From Lachnospiraceae bacterium (GTDB lineage Bacteria > Bacillota > Clostridia > Lachnospirales > Lachnospiraceae), in the NCBI GenBank assembly GCA_021205045.1, contig JAJPYH010000043.1, positions 1-20,147 of the forward strand: a stretch of DNA of 20,147 nt, given 5' to 3'. The position numbers were made by a program, and so were the translations under genes. Under the pieces are notes generated by a model, which searched no databases, had not been told where the DNA came from, and worked only from the letters and a program-made list of their open reading frames with translations. This document shows positions 7,712 through 14,410 of the stretch, in pieces (within the stretch, counting starts at the first letter, position 1; the number at the start of each line of letters is the position of its first letter).

Positions 7712-8317
7712 TCATCCTGTCCACCCTTGTCCCCGCGCACGGAGGAAAAGCCCACGCCCAGGGCCATGATAAAGGGAACTGTCATAGGTCCGGTGGTCAC
7801 GCCGCCAGAATCGAAAGCCACCGCCGTAAAGTCCGCCGGGGCAAAAAAAGGAAAGAATAAAAACCAGGGGATACAGAAGCATCAGAAGCTTTTTTAACTC
7901 AATCTTAAAAAGGATGCGCAGCACAGCCACCACCATGAAGACACCAACGCCAACCGCCACCACCCAGGTCATGACCTGATTGGGAATGGCAGGCACCTGG
8001 GAAGCCAGCACCGTCAGATCCGGCTCCGCCACCGTGATCAGCATTCCCGCAACAAAGGAAATGCCCACAATGACCGCGATTTTCTTGGATCTGACTATGT
8101 ATTTGCCCATGCCCTGGCCTAAGGGCGTCATGGCCATCTCCGCGCCCAGCTGAAACAGCCCCATACCCACAATCAGGAAGGCCGCTCCCACCAGAAAAAG
8201 AGCGATGGTACCCAGATCCAGCGGCAGAAGGAAAATACACAATAAAAGAACGATGCCCGTGATGGGCAGAACTGTTGTCAGAGATTCATTGATTTTTTCC
8301 CGAAGCTTCTCATTCAA
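7712..8317 (-). CDS. DUF1538 N-terminal repeat fragment (frame 1 of the broken gene)
   Basis: As written, translation from TTG 8317 gives 201 residues. About the first 156 are genuine DUF1538 sequence with hydrophobic segments (TVLPITGIVLLLCIFLLPL, IALFLVGAAFLIVGMGLF, KIAVIVGISFVAGMLI, MTWVVAVGVGVFMVVAVL, LLMLLYPLVFILSFF). The tail after the T7 tract at 7843-7849 (CPGGLYGGGFRFWRR onward) is out-of-frame read-through ending at 7712. The authentic continuation, AVAFDSGGVTTGPMT and on to about 7650, lies in the neighbouring frame (open from 7821 to 7540). Confidence 0.7.
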   Translation of the reverse strand: MNEKLREKINESLTTVLPITGIVLLLCIFLLPLDLGTIALFLVGAAFLIVGMGLFQLGAEMAMTPLGQGMGKYIVRSKKIAVIVGISFVAGMLITVAEPDLTVLASQVPAIPNQVMTWVVAVGVGVFMVVAVLRILFKIELKKLLMLLYPLVFILSFFCPGGLYGGGFRFWRRDHRTYDSSLYHGPGRGLFLRARGQGWTG

Positions 8318-8344
8318 GCCCGACTACCTCCATTGCCGCTGCGC

Positions 8345-8382
8345 AGGCTGCATAAGCAGCCTCATTACCTGCACGCTCGTGC
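8345..8382 (-). promoter_or_regulatory. Two small hairpins in the DUF1538 leader
   Basis: Arms AGGCTGC (8345-8351) and GCAGCCT (8356-8362) pair perfectly around ATAA. Arms GCACG and CGTGC (8371-8375 and 8378-8382) form a second palindrome. Both lie in the untranslated leader between the promoter at 8424-8452 and the TTG start at 8317. No T-run follows, so these are not a plain terminator; a regulatory role is unproven. Confidence 0.45.
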
Positions 8383-8423
8383 TCATCCTCTTTATAGTGA
8401 ACGACAAGTTACTTTTGTAGTTT

Positions 8424-8452
8424 ACTATAACTTTTGGGGAAATTTTTGACAA
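8424..8452 (-). promoter_or_regulatory. Near-consensus sigma-A promoter of the DUF1538/PII-like unit
   Basis: On the minus strand TTGTCA (8452-8447), exactly 17 nt, then TATAGT (8429-8424): five of six matches in each hexamer. The predicted transcript begins near 8417, giving a leader of about 100 nt. The remaining gap 8453-8522 is A+T-rich, with no clear terminator for the gene ending at 8523. Confidence 0.75.
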
Positions 8453-8522
8453 CCACGATAAAACATTTCACAGATTTTTAAATTCATAGTACAGCAATAT
8501 TCACATATTTTTACAGTAAATT

Positions 8523-9773
8523 TTACAAATTTCCCCTGGCCGCGGCTCTGGCAGTTTTCACATCCTCCGCACTAATGGGCTCCCCGGAGTATCTGGCCTT
8601 CTCATAAATTGCCGCCAGCTCCGGCTTTGACAGTCCCCGGCCGCACTCTCTGGCGGTCATGGTCTTTAACCCTTCTGCGGCGTTGCCTTCCTCCACAAGG
8701 CTCTGTCTCCCGTTCCAGACCTCCTTTTTATAGATGCGCCGAATCCGCTCCCTGACACCAAGGGCTCCAAAGGCAAAGGTCCGTCCGCTTTTTTTGCTTT
8801 TCTCTATGGCGCACTTTTCCCGCCGGTCCGTCCGCAGCTCCTGATCCATTCCCTGGGGCAGGGCAACATCACTGAAGTGCTGGTAAAGATACTTTGCCAG
8901 CCGGTACAGTCCATACACCGCCAGTACGCTCAGACCCACCACCATCAAAACCATTACGATTTTTTCCAGTACCTCCCAGAACCAGAAGGGTTCTCCTCCC
9001 TCCAGGCCGGTCAGGTCCGAGGAACTGCTCACTGCCTCATCCACCGCTTCATCCACGATCTCCGTCTCCGGAGTATTTCTGAACAGGAACCGCAAAATCC
9101 ACACCAGAATATTCCTCACCACTGTCAGAATATCGGACAGAATGCTGGTGCCCGAAAAAAGCGCCATCAGGCCTACGCCTCCCACAGAAAAAGCCGACAC
9201 CAGAAGGATACCGCAGCGGAATATTTCCCCCTGGGGCATCTTCCCGGCACTGCTGTCATTGGCCACCAGAAAGCTGGAGAAGTTCTCCAGATAGCGGTAA
9301 ATAAAGTACAGTCCCAGAAACACCAGCACCGGCACAAGATAATAAATGCCCATCCCCTCCTGTCCCTGGGCATTATTCAAAAATAAGCCGCCCGCCGCAA
9401 GTCCCACCGCTGCCACCGGCTGTATGGGAGACTCCAGTATATTCTTTTTGCTGCCCCGCAGCACGAAGGAATATATGAAAAATCCGATCACAAAACATAC
9501 AGAAAATATCCTGTCCATACTGTTTCCAAAGGGCAGCCAGCAAAAAAAGGCCGCTGTCGCAAGATGCCCGGCAAAGCAGAGCCAGAACCTCTCACGCAGC
9601 CGGAAATACAGATAAATCAGCGGCACCAGGCAAAACAGCCCCCAGCGCCACATCTGAGGAGCCTCCTGGCTTCCCGCTATTCCCATCACTGTCACAGCCA
9701 GAGTGAAAAGTATCCAGTAATTCATCTGTGAAGCGATCACCGCCCTGGCAATCTGAAGTGTTCTGTCTTTCAT
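8523..9773 (-). CDS. Multi-pass membrane protein with DUF4129-like tail (MoxR/DUF58-associated)
   Basis: A 416-residue integral membrane protein. About eight hydrophobic segments can be seen (near 18-34, 42-57, 63-83, 88-104, 118-132, 140-162, 184-208 and 270-300), then a basic cytoplasmic tail. The tail's end (TMTARECGRGLSK..LAAIYEKARYSGEPISAEDV) resembles the DUF4129 domain that closes TgpA-type transglutaminase membrane proteins. The transglutaminase core normally found between the two parts of TgpA is absent, replaced by a short Asp/Glu/Ser segment (about 238-258). It follows the MoxR and DUF58 genes, the usual company of TgpA proteins, with a 108-nt gap and GAGGAG eight bases before the start. 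The role is unknown; a part in an envelope-associated complex driven by the MoxR ATPase is inferred from context. Confidence 0.78.
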   Translation of the reverse strand: MKDRTLQIARAVIASQMNYWILFTLAVTVMGIAGSQEAPQMWRWGLFCLVPLIYLYFRLRERFWLCFAGHLATAAFFCWLPFGNSMDRIFSVCFVIGFFIYSFVLRGSKKNILESPIQPVAAVGLAAGGLFLNNAQGQEGMGIYYLVPVLVFLGLYFIYRYLENFSSFLVANDSSAGKMPQGEIFRCGILLVSAFSVGGVGLMALFSGTSILSDILTVVRNILVWILRFLFRNTPETEIVDEAVDEAVSSSSDLTGLEGGEPFWFWEVLEKIVMVLMVVGLSVLAVYGLYRLAKYLYQHFSDVALPQGMDQELRTDRREKCAIEKSKKSGRTFAFGALGVRERIRRIYKKEVWNGRQSLVEEGNAAEGLKTMTARECGRGLSKPELAAIYEKARYSGEPISAEDVKTARAAARGNL

Positions 9774-9881
9774 TTTATCAACTCCTCAGGGTTCATGTTC
9801 ATTCATCCTTTAAAAAATAAGGTAATCTGTCCTGACACAGGCAAAAACATCCGGCGGCCTCTCTGTCCATCCGCATAAGCC

Positions 9882-11009
9882 TTACGTTTCCTGTCCGTCC
9901 ACCCATCTGATGTGGGCCTGTGCCCAATCCGGGAGATCCGGCTTTTCTTTTCTCCACACAGGATAAAACCAGACATATTCTTTTCCCATGTCCTGATACT
10001 CCCTGATCAGTGTCAGCAGATCATCATAGGCATTGGCAGAGACAAACAGAGTGATGGTGCCGTTGCTCTCGTGAAGCAGTTTCTCCCGAAAGGCCTCCGC
10101 GAAATTCACCCGCTCCCTGGAGGTATCCACCCGGGCCAGGGCCTTATAAATCTGATCCATCTGCCCGTTTCCGGCTCCCGCCTCGATTCCTACCGGTTCC
10201 CCGTTGATCACATCCACGCCGTTCCCGTACAGCGATACCCGGATCCCCTGAGAAAGAAAATAAGCGGACAGGGCCGTGCAGATCCGCAGACACAGCTCCA
10301 CAGCTTCGTCCTTTTTCAGGACGCCCAGATCATCGATATTGAAAAAAATCCGGATGGTCTGCAGAGCCGTGTAATTGCGCTGATTCACCTTTAAGGAGCC
10401 GGTTCTGGCAGTGGCCTTCCAGTTGACGCTTCTCATGGTGTCAAAGGGCTGATATTCCCGGATTCCCCCGATATTCAAAGGATCCTCGATCAGATGCCTT
10501 CTGGTCAGCACCTCGCCGTTTAACTGCTGCAGAGACTGCTGAAACTCCTCATTATAAAAGGGCTTCGGATACACATACAGCCAGCTGTCCTCCTTCCGGC
10601 TCTCAGCCATATCCGCGGTCATTAAAAGATCCGTGCTCACCAGATCGATGCCCATAATCTTATAATAGCCCCTCTTCTGACCCGTAAAGGACAGGGTGCG
10701 GGTGATCCGCTCCCCGCCGCCGATCTGAAAAACATCATTGCGGTAGAAAAGGTCGCTGACCCGGGAGCCGTCCACATCGTCAAACACCAGATTCCGGTCC
10801 GTATGAAATTTCACCTTCAGCATGGCCAGAGGCAGGTGCTTTCTGTTTTCCACGATCTCCAGAAGCTCTCCCTGCTCACTCTCAAAGATTTCCCTGCAGG
10901 AAAAGTCTATTCTGACACTGAAGTTTCTGTTCCACAGCCTCTGATAGACCTTCAGCTGAATCGTATAAAGCAGCCAGGCCACAATTCCGACCGTAATCAG
11001 TGCAATCAT
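9882..11009 (-). CDS. DUF58 domain-containing protein
   Basis: A 375-residue protein with an N-terminal hydrophobic segment (about 2-16, preceding VYQRLWNRN) and a DUF58 signature at about 187-217: GIREYQPFDTMRSVNWKATA followed by RTGSLKVNQR, matching the family's R-x-Y-xxxD...I-x-WKA-xAR pattern. After it comes a vWA-like alpha/beta region (IRIFFNIDD ... TLFVSANAYDDL). DUF58 proteins are the standard partners of MoxR ATPases, and the start ATG overlaps the moxR stop by four bases (ATGA), so the two are translationally coupled. The biochemical role of DUF58 proteins is poorly defined. Only one N-terminal hydrophobic segment is clear, where many relatives have two. Confidence 0.9.
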   Translation of the reverse strand: MIALITVGIVAWLLYTIQLKVYQRLWNRNFSVRIDFSCREIFESEQGELLEIVENRKHLPLAMLKVKFHTDRNLVFDDVDGSRVSDLFYRNDVFQIGGGERITRTLSFTGQKRGYYKIMGIDLVSTDLLMTADMAESRKEDSWLYVYPKPFYNEEFQQSLQQLNGEVLTRRHLIEDPLNIGGIREYQPFDTMRSVNWKATARTGSLKVNQRNYTALQTIRIFFNIDDLGVLKKDEAVELCLRICTALSAYFLSQGIRVSLYGNGVDVINGEPVGIEAGAGNGQMDQIYKALARVDTSRERVNFAEAFREKLLHESNGTITLFVSANAYDDLLTLIREYQDMGKEYVWFYPVWRKEKPDLPDWAQAHIRWVDGQET

Positions 11010-11950
11010 GATGGAAAGTCCTCTGTGGGCACCGGCACATTTTTCAGAATATTTTCCACAAGCGCACGGGTATCGTTTCCCTTCCCGTACCCATAGTTCA
11101 GTACAATCCGGTGGGCCAGTACCGGCACCGCCATGGCCCGCACGTCATCGGGCACCACATAATTTCTGTTGTCCAGCCAGGCACATACCTTCACGCAGCG
11201 CAAAAGCGCCAGGCTTCCCCTGGGACTGACTCCCATGACTACATTGTCGCCTTTTCTGGTGGCGGCCACAATGTCCACCAGATATTCCCGCACACTTTGA
11301 TGCACCTGCACCTGATTGGCCTCGGCCTTCGCTGCCGCCAGCTCCTCAAGGGTTACGACTCTGTTTAATTCCGCCAGAGGATCCTTTTCCATATAACGAT
11401 CCAGAATATCCAGCTCCTCCTCTTTGGAAGGCATCCCCATGGAAAGCTTCATCATAAAACGATCCATCTGGGCCTCCGGCAGGGGGAAGGTGCCCGCCGT
11501 CTCCACCGGGTTCTGGGTGGCAATCACAAAGAAGGAACTGCCCGCCGGGTAAGTCTCTCCGTCAATGGTGACCTGCCGCTCCTCCATGCACTCCAGAAGC
11601 CCTGCCTGGGTTCTGGGGGTGGCGCGGTTGATCTCATCCGCCAGCAGAATATTGGTAAATACCGGGCCCTTTCGCAGCACAAACTCATTGCGCTTCTGAT
11701 CGTAAATATTCAGTCCGGTAATGTCCGAGGGAAGCAGATCAGGTGTAAACTGAATCCTTGAAAAATCCGCGTCCAGAGACTTTGCAATGGTTTTGGCCAG
11801 CTTGGTCTTCCCTGTGCCCGGCACGTCCTCCAGCAGCACATGGCCGTCCGCCAGAATGGCTGTCAGGAGAAGCTTTGCGGTCTCCTCCTTGCCGATGATG
11901 ACTTTTTTTACATTTCCAAGCAGACGCTCCGCCAGCTCTTTTCCTTTCAT
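11006..11950 (-). CDS. MoxR-family AAA+ ATPase
   Basis: A 314-residue cytoplasmic AAA+ ATPase thought to act as a chaperone-like remodeller of vWA/DUF58 partners. Walker A VPGTGKT is at 43-49, Walker B ILLADEINRA at 101-110, the MoxR-typical FFVIATQNP and QMDRF segments follow, and sensor-2 GVSPRGSLALL lies near 243. Length and motif order are normal for the family. GGAGG seven bases before the ATG supports the start. It leads a cluster with DUF58 and the DUF4129-like membrane protein. The 109-nt gap to the phosphopantetheinyl transferase upstream shows neither a strong promoter nor a terminator. Confidence 0.95.
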   Translation of the reverse strand: MKGKELAERLLGNVKKVIIGKEETAKLLLTAILADGHVLLEDVPGTGKTKLAKTIAKSLDADFSRIQFTPDLLPSDITGLNIYDQKRNEFVLRKGPVFTNILLADEINRATPRTQAGLLECMEERQVTIDGETYPAGSSFFVIATQNPVETAGTFPLPEAQMDRFMMKLSMGMPSKEEELDILDRYMEKDPLAELNRVVTLEELAAAKAEANQVQVHQSVREYLVDIVAATRKGDNVVMGVSPRGSLALLRCVKVCAWLDNRNYVVPDDVRAMAVPVLAHRIVLNYGYGKGNDTRALVENILKNVPVPTEDFPS

Positions 11951-12059
11951 TTTGTGGCCTCCTTGTATAAATGATTTTCCCTCCTGAACCCGCCGGTATC
12001 AGACGGAAACTCCTGTAATCGCAGCGATCCCGGGCTGACTGTTTTCCGGTCGGCACAGA

Positions 12060-12836
12060 TCAGGAATTCTCTGCCCGCCCCGGCCCGGCGCAGACCCACA
12101 GGGCATATTCATCAGGCATGGGAATCTCTTTAAAAAAATACCCGCCTGCTTTCTCTGCCTTCTCCAGCTCCCCGTAGCAGGCGTCAATTCTGCGGTCAAT
12201 GCCCCGTCCGGTACATTTCAGATAACTTTCCAGCCTGCAGAAGCTCTGATAATCCCCGATGGCCCTGTGAAGCACCCGTCTTGGCTCCTGCACATCGACC
12301 CCCACAGGGGCATCGCCTGTCACCAGAACAGCGTAATTGCCGGAGTGAGATAAATTAAAATATGGATTCTGTCCCTCTTTTTTCCACGATGGCCGGCCCT
12401 GATCGGAAATTTCATAGCAAATTCCATCAGCCAGGGGATGCCCTCTTTTGATTCCCTCGCGCTCAATTGTCTGTATTATAAGGGCAGGGGACAATATTTG
12501 CAAGCTTTCATTCCGGGCAGAATTCTTTTCTTCTTTTGCTGATTTTCCCTGTCTCAGTCCAGTCTCCGCTTCTTCCTCCATGGAAGCAGTCAGTACGGAC
12601 TTTGCCTCATTTTCTCCCGCTGACTTGTCAGGGAGCATGATCTGAGCGCTTCCCTTCAGTCCCGCATGCCCTAAAAGCAACAAAAGACCGGCGCCCACAC
12701 TGCGCGCCCGGTCCTTCACATTTGCGGCTCTCAGAGCCTTTTCTTTACGCACCGGATCCAGCAGGCGAAGTGCTCCCGCACACAAATCCGCCCTCTCAAG
12801 CTCCCGGATGTCCATCACGTAAAGTTCCAATTTCAT
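12060..12836 (-). CDS. Sfp-type 4'-phosphopantetheinyl transferase family protein, atypical
   Basis: This family moves the 4'-phosphopantetheine arm from CoA to a serine of carrier proteins. Family marks in the 258 residues are RARSVGAGLLLL (43-54), the central NLSHSG (161-166), PVGVDVQ (177-183) with metal-binding D181, and RLESYLK (201-207) with E203 and K207. Three things are odd. A charged, low-complexity insert of about 60 residues (70-130) separates the two halves. The distance from the first metal Asp to the Glu is 22 residues against 44 in Sfp, so the helix segment before WxxKE is missing. The WxxKE motif reads FCRLE, losing W and K. No carrier protein, polyketide or peptide synthetase gene is in the window. 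It may be a diverged or impaired enzyme. GGAAAGAGAG precedes the ATG. Confidence 0.78.
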   Translation of the reverse strand: MKLELYVMDIRELERADLCAGALRLLDPVRKEKALRAANVKDRARSVGAGLLLLLGHAGLKGSAQIMLPDKSAGENEAKSVLTASMEEEAETGLRQGKSAKEEKNSARNESLQILSPALIIQTIEREGIKRGHPLADGICYEISDQGRPSWKKEGQNPYFNLSHSGNYAVLVTGDAPVGVDVQEPRRVLHRAIGDYQSFCRLESYLKCTGRGIDRRIDACYGELEKAEKAGGYFFKEIPMPDEYALWVCAGPGRAENS

Positions 12837-12852
12837 CGTATAGCTCTCTTTC

Positions 12853-12881
12853 CTGCGCTTTCCAGAAAATTCTCAGCGCAG
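12853..12881 (-). other. Inverted repeat between hisS and the phosphopantetheinyl transferase gene
   Basis: Perfect 7-nt arms CTGCGCT (12853-12859) and AGCGCAG (12875-12881) flank a 15-nt loop just upstream of the transferase ribosome site. No T-run follows on either strand, so a simple terminator is unlikely. It could be an mRNA processing or stabilising hairpin. Confidence 0.35.
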
Positions 12882-12933
12882 CCCGAAATTCTCCGTTTTC
12901 TTTCCTCCCTCAGAATCTGTCCACCTGTTTGTC

Positions 12934-14193
12934 TCAGCTCAGCTTCTCTTTATAGAAGTCCACAAACTCCTCATATCCTTCCTTCATCAGGTTGTCCTTC
13001 TGGAATTTTTTATTTTTATTCATCCGCACCACCAGCACCTGGGTACCGTCCCTGCGCGCCTCCTGAGCCTGTGCGATAATCCGGCTTAAGCTTTCGCCCT
13101 CGATGCCCTTTTCAATCAGGTAAGTCACCTTTTTCGGCGCCCCCGGCACCTGAAAGCCCCGCTCCATCAAAAGGAGAATAATGCGTTCAAAGCCAATGGA
13201 GAAGCCGCAGGCCGGCACATCGTTTCCGGTAAATTTGCCCACCATCTTATCATAGCGTCCGCCGCCTCCGCAGCTGCCTCCGAATTCCGGCATGGCGATC
13301 TCAAAGATGGTGCCCGTATAATAGCTCATCCCCCTGACCAGCGTGGGATCAAAGACGATCTCAAAGGTATCTTCCTTGGTGGCCTTCACGCTGTCGATGA
13401 TCTCCATGAAGGAAGCCATCACGCCCTGGGGAAGGATATCCGCCAGCTTTTCGGCAATATAGGCTGGTCCGTTGTCCGCATTCCCGATTTGCGTAAAGAG
13501 CTCCATATACCTGTCGCAGATTTCCTCGGAATATCCCAGTTCCATGAGCTCGCTTTTCACGCCGTCGGCGCCGATTTTGTCCATCTTGTCCAGGATAATA
13601 AACACCTGATCAAAATCCTCCTGCGCAAAGCCCGCATAGGAGGCCATGGCCTTTAAAATCTGCCGGTCATTGATGCGGATCTGGAAATTCCGGAAGCCAA
13701 GCCTGCTCAGTGTGGTCGTCGTAGCCAGGATCAGTTCGATCTCCGCTAAATTGCTGGGTTCTCCCAGGATATCAATATCGCACTGCATGAACTGGCGGTA
13801 TCTGCCTCTCTGGGGGCGGTCCGCCCTCCATACGTTGCCGATCTGCAGGGCCTTAAAGGGAGTTGGCAGGGAATTGGCATTGTTACTGTAAAAACGCACC
13901 AGCGGCACAGTCAGATCATAGCGCAGTCCGCCGTCCACCAGATCCGCCTCGCTTTGCGCACTTTCCAGCTTCAGCTTCTCTCCTCTTTTTAAAATTTTAA
14001 AAATCAGCTTTTCGTTCTCGCCGCCCTGCTTGCTGCTGAGATTGGCGATATTTTCCACGCAGGGGGTCTCGATGGGGGTGAAACCGAACTTCGCGTAGGT
14101 TTCCTTGATCACCCCTGTTACGTAATCTCTCACCTGCATTTCGCCGGGCAGGATGTCCTTCATGCCGGTAACCGGCTTTTTGCTCAGTGCCAT
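12934..14193 (-). CDS. hisS: Histidyl-tRNA synthetase
   Basis: Class II aminoacyl-tRNA synthetase that charges tRNA-His in the cytoplasm. In 419 residues the class II and HisRS motifs appear in order: GLRYDLTVPLVRF (89-101), motif 2 GNVWRADRPQRGRYRQF (119-135) with QCDIDILG, the histidine-binding LVRGMSYYTGTIFEI, GGGGRYD, and motif 3 GFSIGFERI. A C-terminal anticodon-binding region (VTYLIEKGIEGESLSRIIAQ and following) ends at FYKEKLS. The ATG at 14193 has GGAGGA nine bases upstream. It follows hemZ after 217 nt; that gap holds a large inverted repeat and I found no T-box consensus in it. hisS being part of the same region as hemZ and rel is common in Lachnospiraceae-type genomes (general knowledge). 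Confidence 0.97.
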   Translation of the reverse strand: MALSKKPVTGMKDILPGEMQVRDYVTGVIKETYAKFGFTPIETPCVENIANLSSKQGGENEKLIFKILKRGEKLKLESAQSEADLVDGGLRYDLTVPLVRFYSNNANSLPTPFKALQIGNVWRADRPQRGRYRQFMQCDIDILGEPSNLAEIELILATTTTLSRLGFRNFQIRINDRQILKAMASYAGFAQEDFDQVFIILDKMDKIGADGVKSELMELGYSEEICDRYMELFTQIGNADNGPAYIAEKLADILPQGVMASFMEIIDSVKATKEDTFEIVFDPTLVRGMSYYTGTIFEIAMPEFGGSCGGGGRYDKMVGKFTGNDVPACGFSIGFERIILLLMERGFQVPGAPKKVTYLIEKGIEGESLSRIIAQAQEARRDGTQVLVVRMNKNKKFQKDNLMKEGYEEFVDFYKEKLS

Positions 14194-14225
14194 AAAATCT
14201 GGTCCTCCATTTCATTGCAGTTTCC

Positions 14226-14302
14226 GGAGAAGACATTTTATAAAAGAACGGCGAAAAACTCATCGTTAATCTTCGCCTTATCTTTTATAAAATGCCTTCT
14301 CC
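14226..14302 (-). repeat. Long inverted repeat in the hisS leader
   Basis: Arms 14226-14247 and 14281-14302 are 22 nt each and complementary except for one position; an inner GGCGAA/TTCGCC stem (14250-14255 and 14272-14277) extends the hairpin, leaving a 16-nt loop. It lies 33 nt upstream of the hisS start. There is no following T-run on either strand, so it does not look like an ordinary terminator. It could be a leader-RNA structure, a cruciform or a small mobile palindrome. Confidence 0.8.
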
Positions 14303-14392
14303 TGCTCGCCGCCAATTTGTTTCCTGATTGCAGCAAACGTCAGAATCTTTTTGCCTTCGGCACATACCCATACCACATTGGCCTTAAAGCAG

Positions 14393-14409
14393 AAATGTAA
14401 TTTACATTT
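14393..14409. promoter_or_regulatory. 8-bp palindrome next to the hemZ stop
   Basis: AAATGTAA and TTACATTT are perfect inverted 8-mers around one central base, immediately after the hemZ stop codon and about 200 nt before hisS. This could be an operator upstream of hisS; no clear promoter hexamers accompany it. Confidence 0.35.
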
Positions 14410-14410
14410 A

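Larger units (their letters stand above)
6798..8317 (-). pseudogene. Two-repeat DUF1538 membrane protein, broken by two single-base frameshifts
   Basis: Three overlapping minus-strand frames together encode one DUF1538 protein: the start to about 7850, then about 7842-7650 in the next frame, then about 7642 to 6798 in the third. Both breaks sit in T7 tracts (A7 on the plus strand at 7843-7849 and 7643-7649). Dropping one T from each restores SFFAPADFTAVAFDSGG and then GIFYQPDSAVVSSVDIS and gives one protein of about 505 residues. Each half carries the same signature, AFD(S/A)GGVxxGPMT followed by (D/S)xFGLVxL or DAFGVIAL, so the protein is an internal duplication with many hydrophobic segments, as in transporters. 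The start is TTG at 8317, with GGAGGT eight bases upstream. DUF1538 has no established function. Either a real double frameshift, assembly error or recoding would explain this; see findings. Confidence 0.75.

Noticed and set aside
7540..7821. Separate 93-residue minus-strand gene
   Set aside because: Its first 57 or so residues are the middle of the DUF1538 repeat and the rest is out-of-frame read-through; it has no ribosome site and is best seen as one segment of the frameshifted gene.
14194..14410. T-box riboswitch upstream of hisS
   Set aside because: I looked for the conserved T-box sequence and a terminator/antiterminator pair on the minus strand and found neither, only the inverted repeat.
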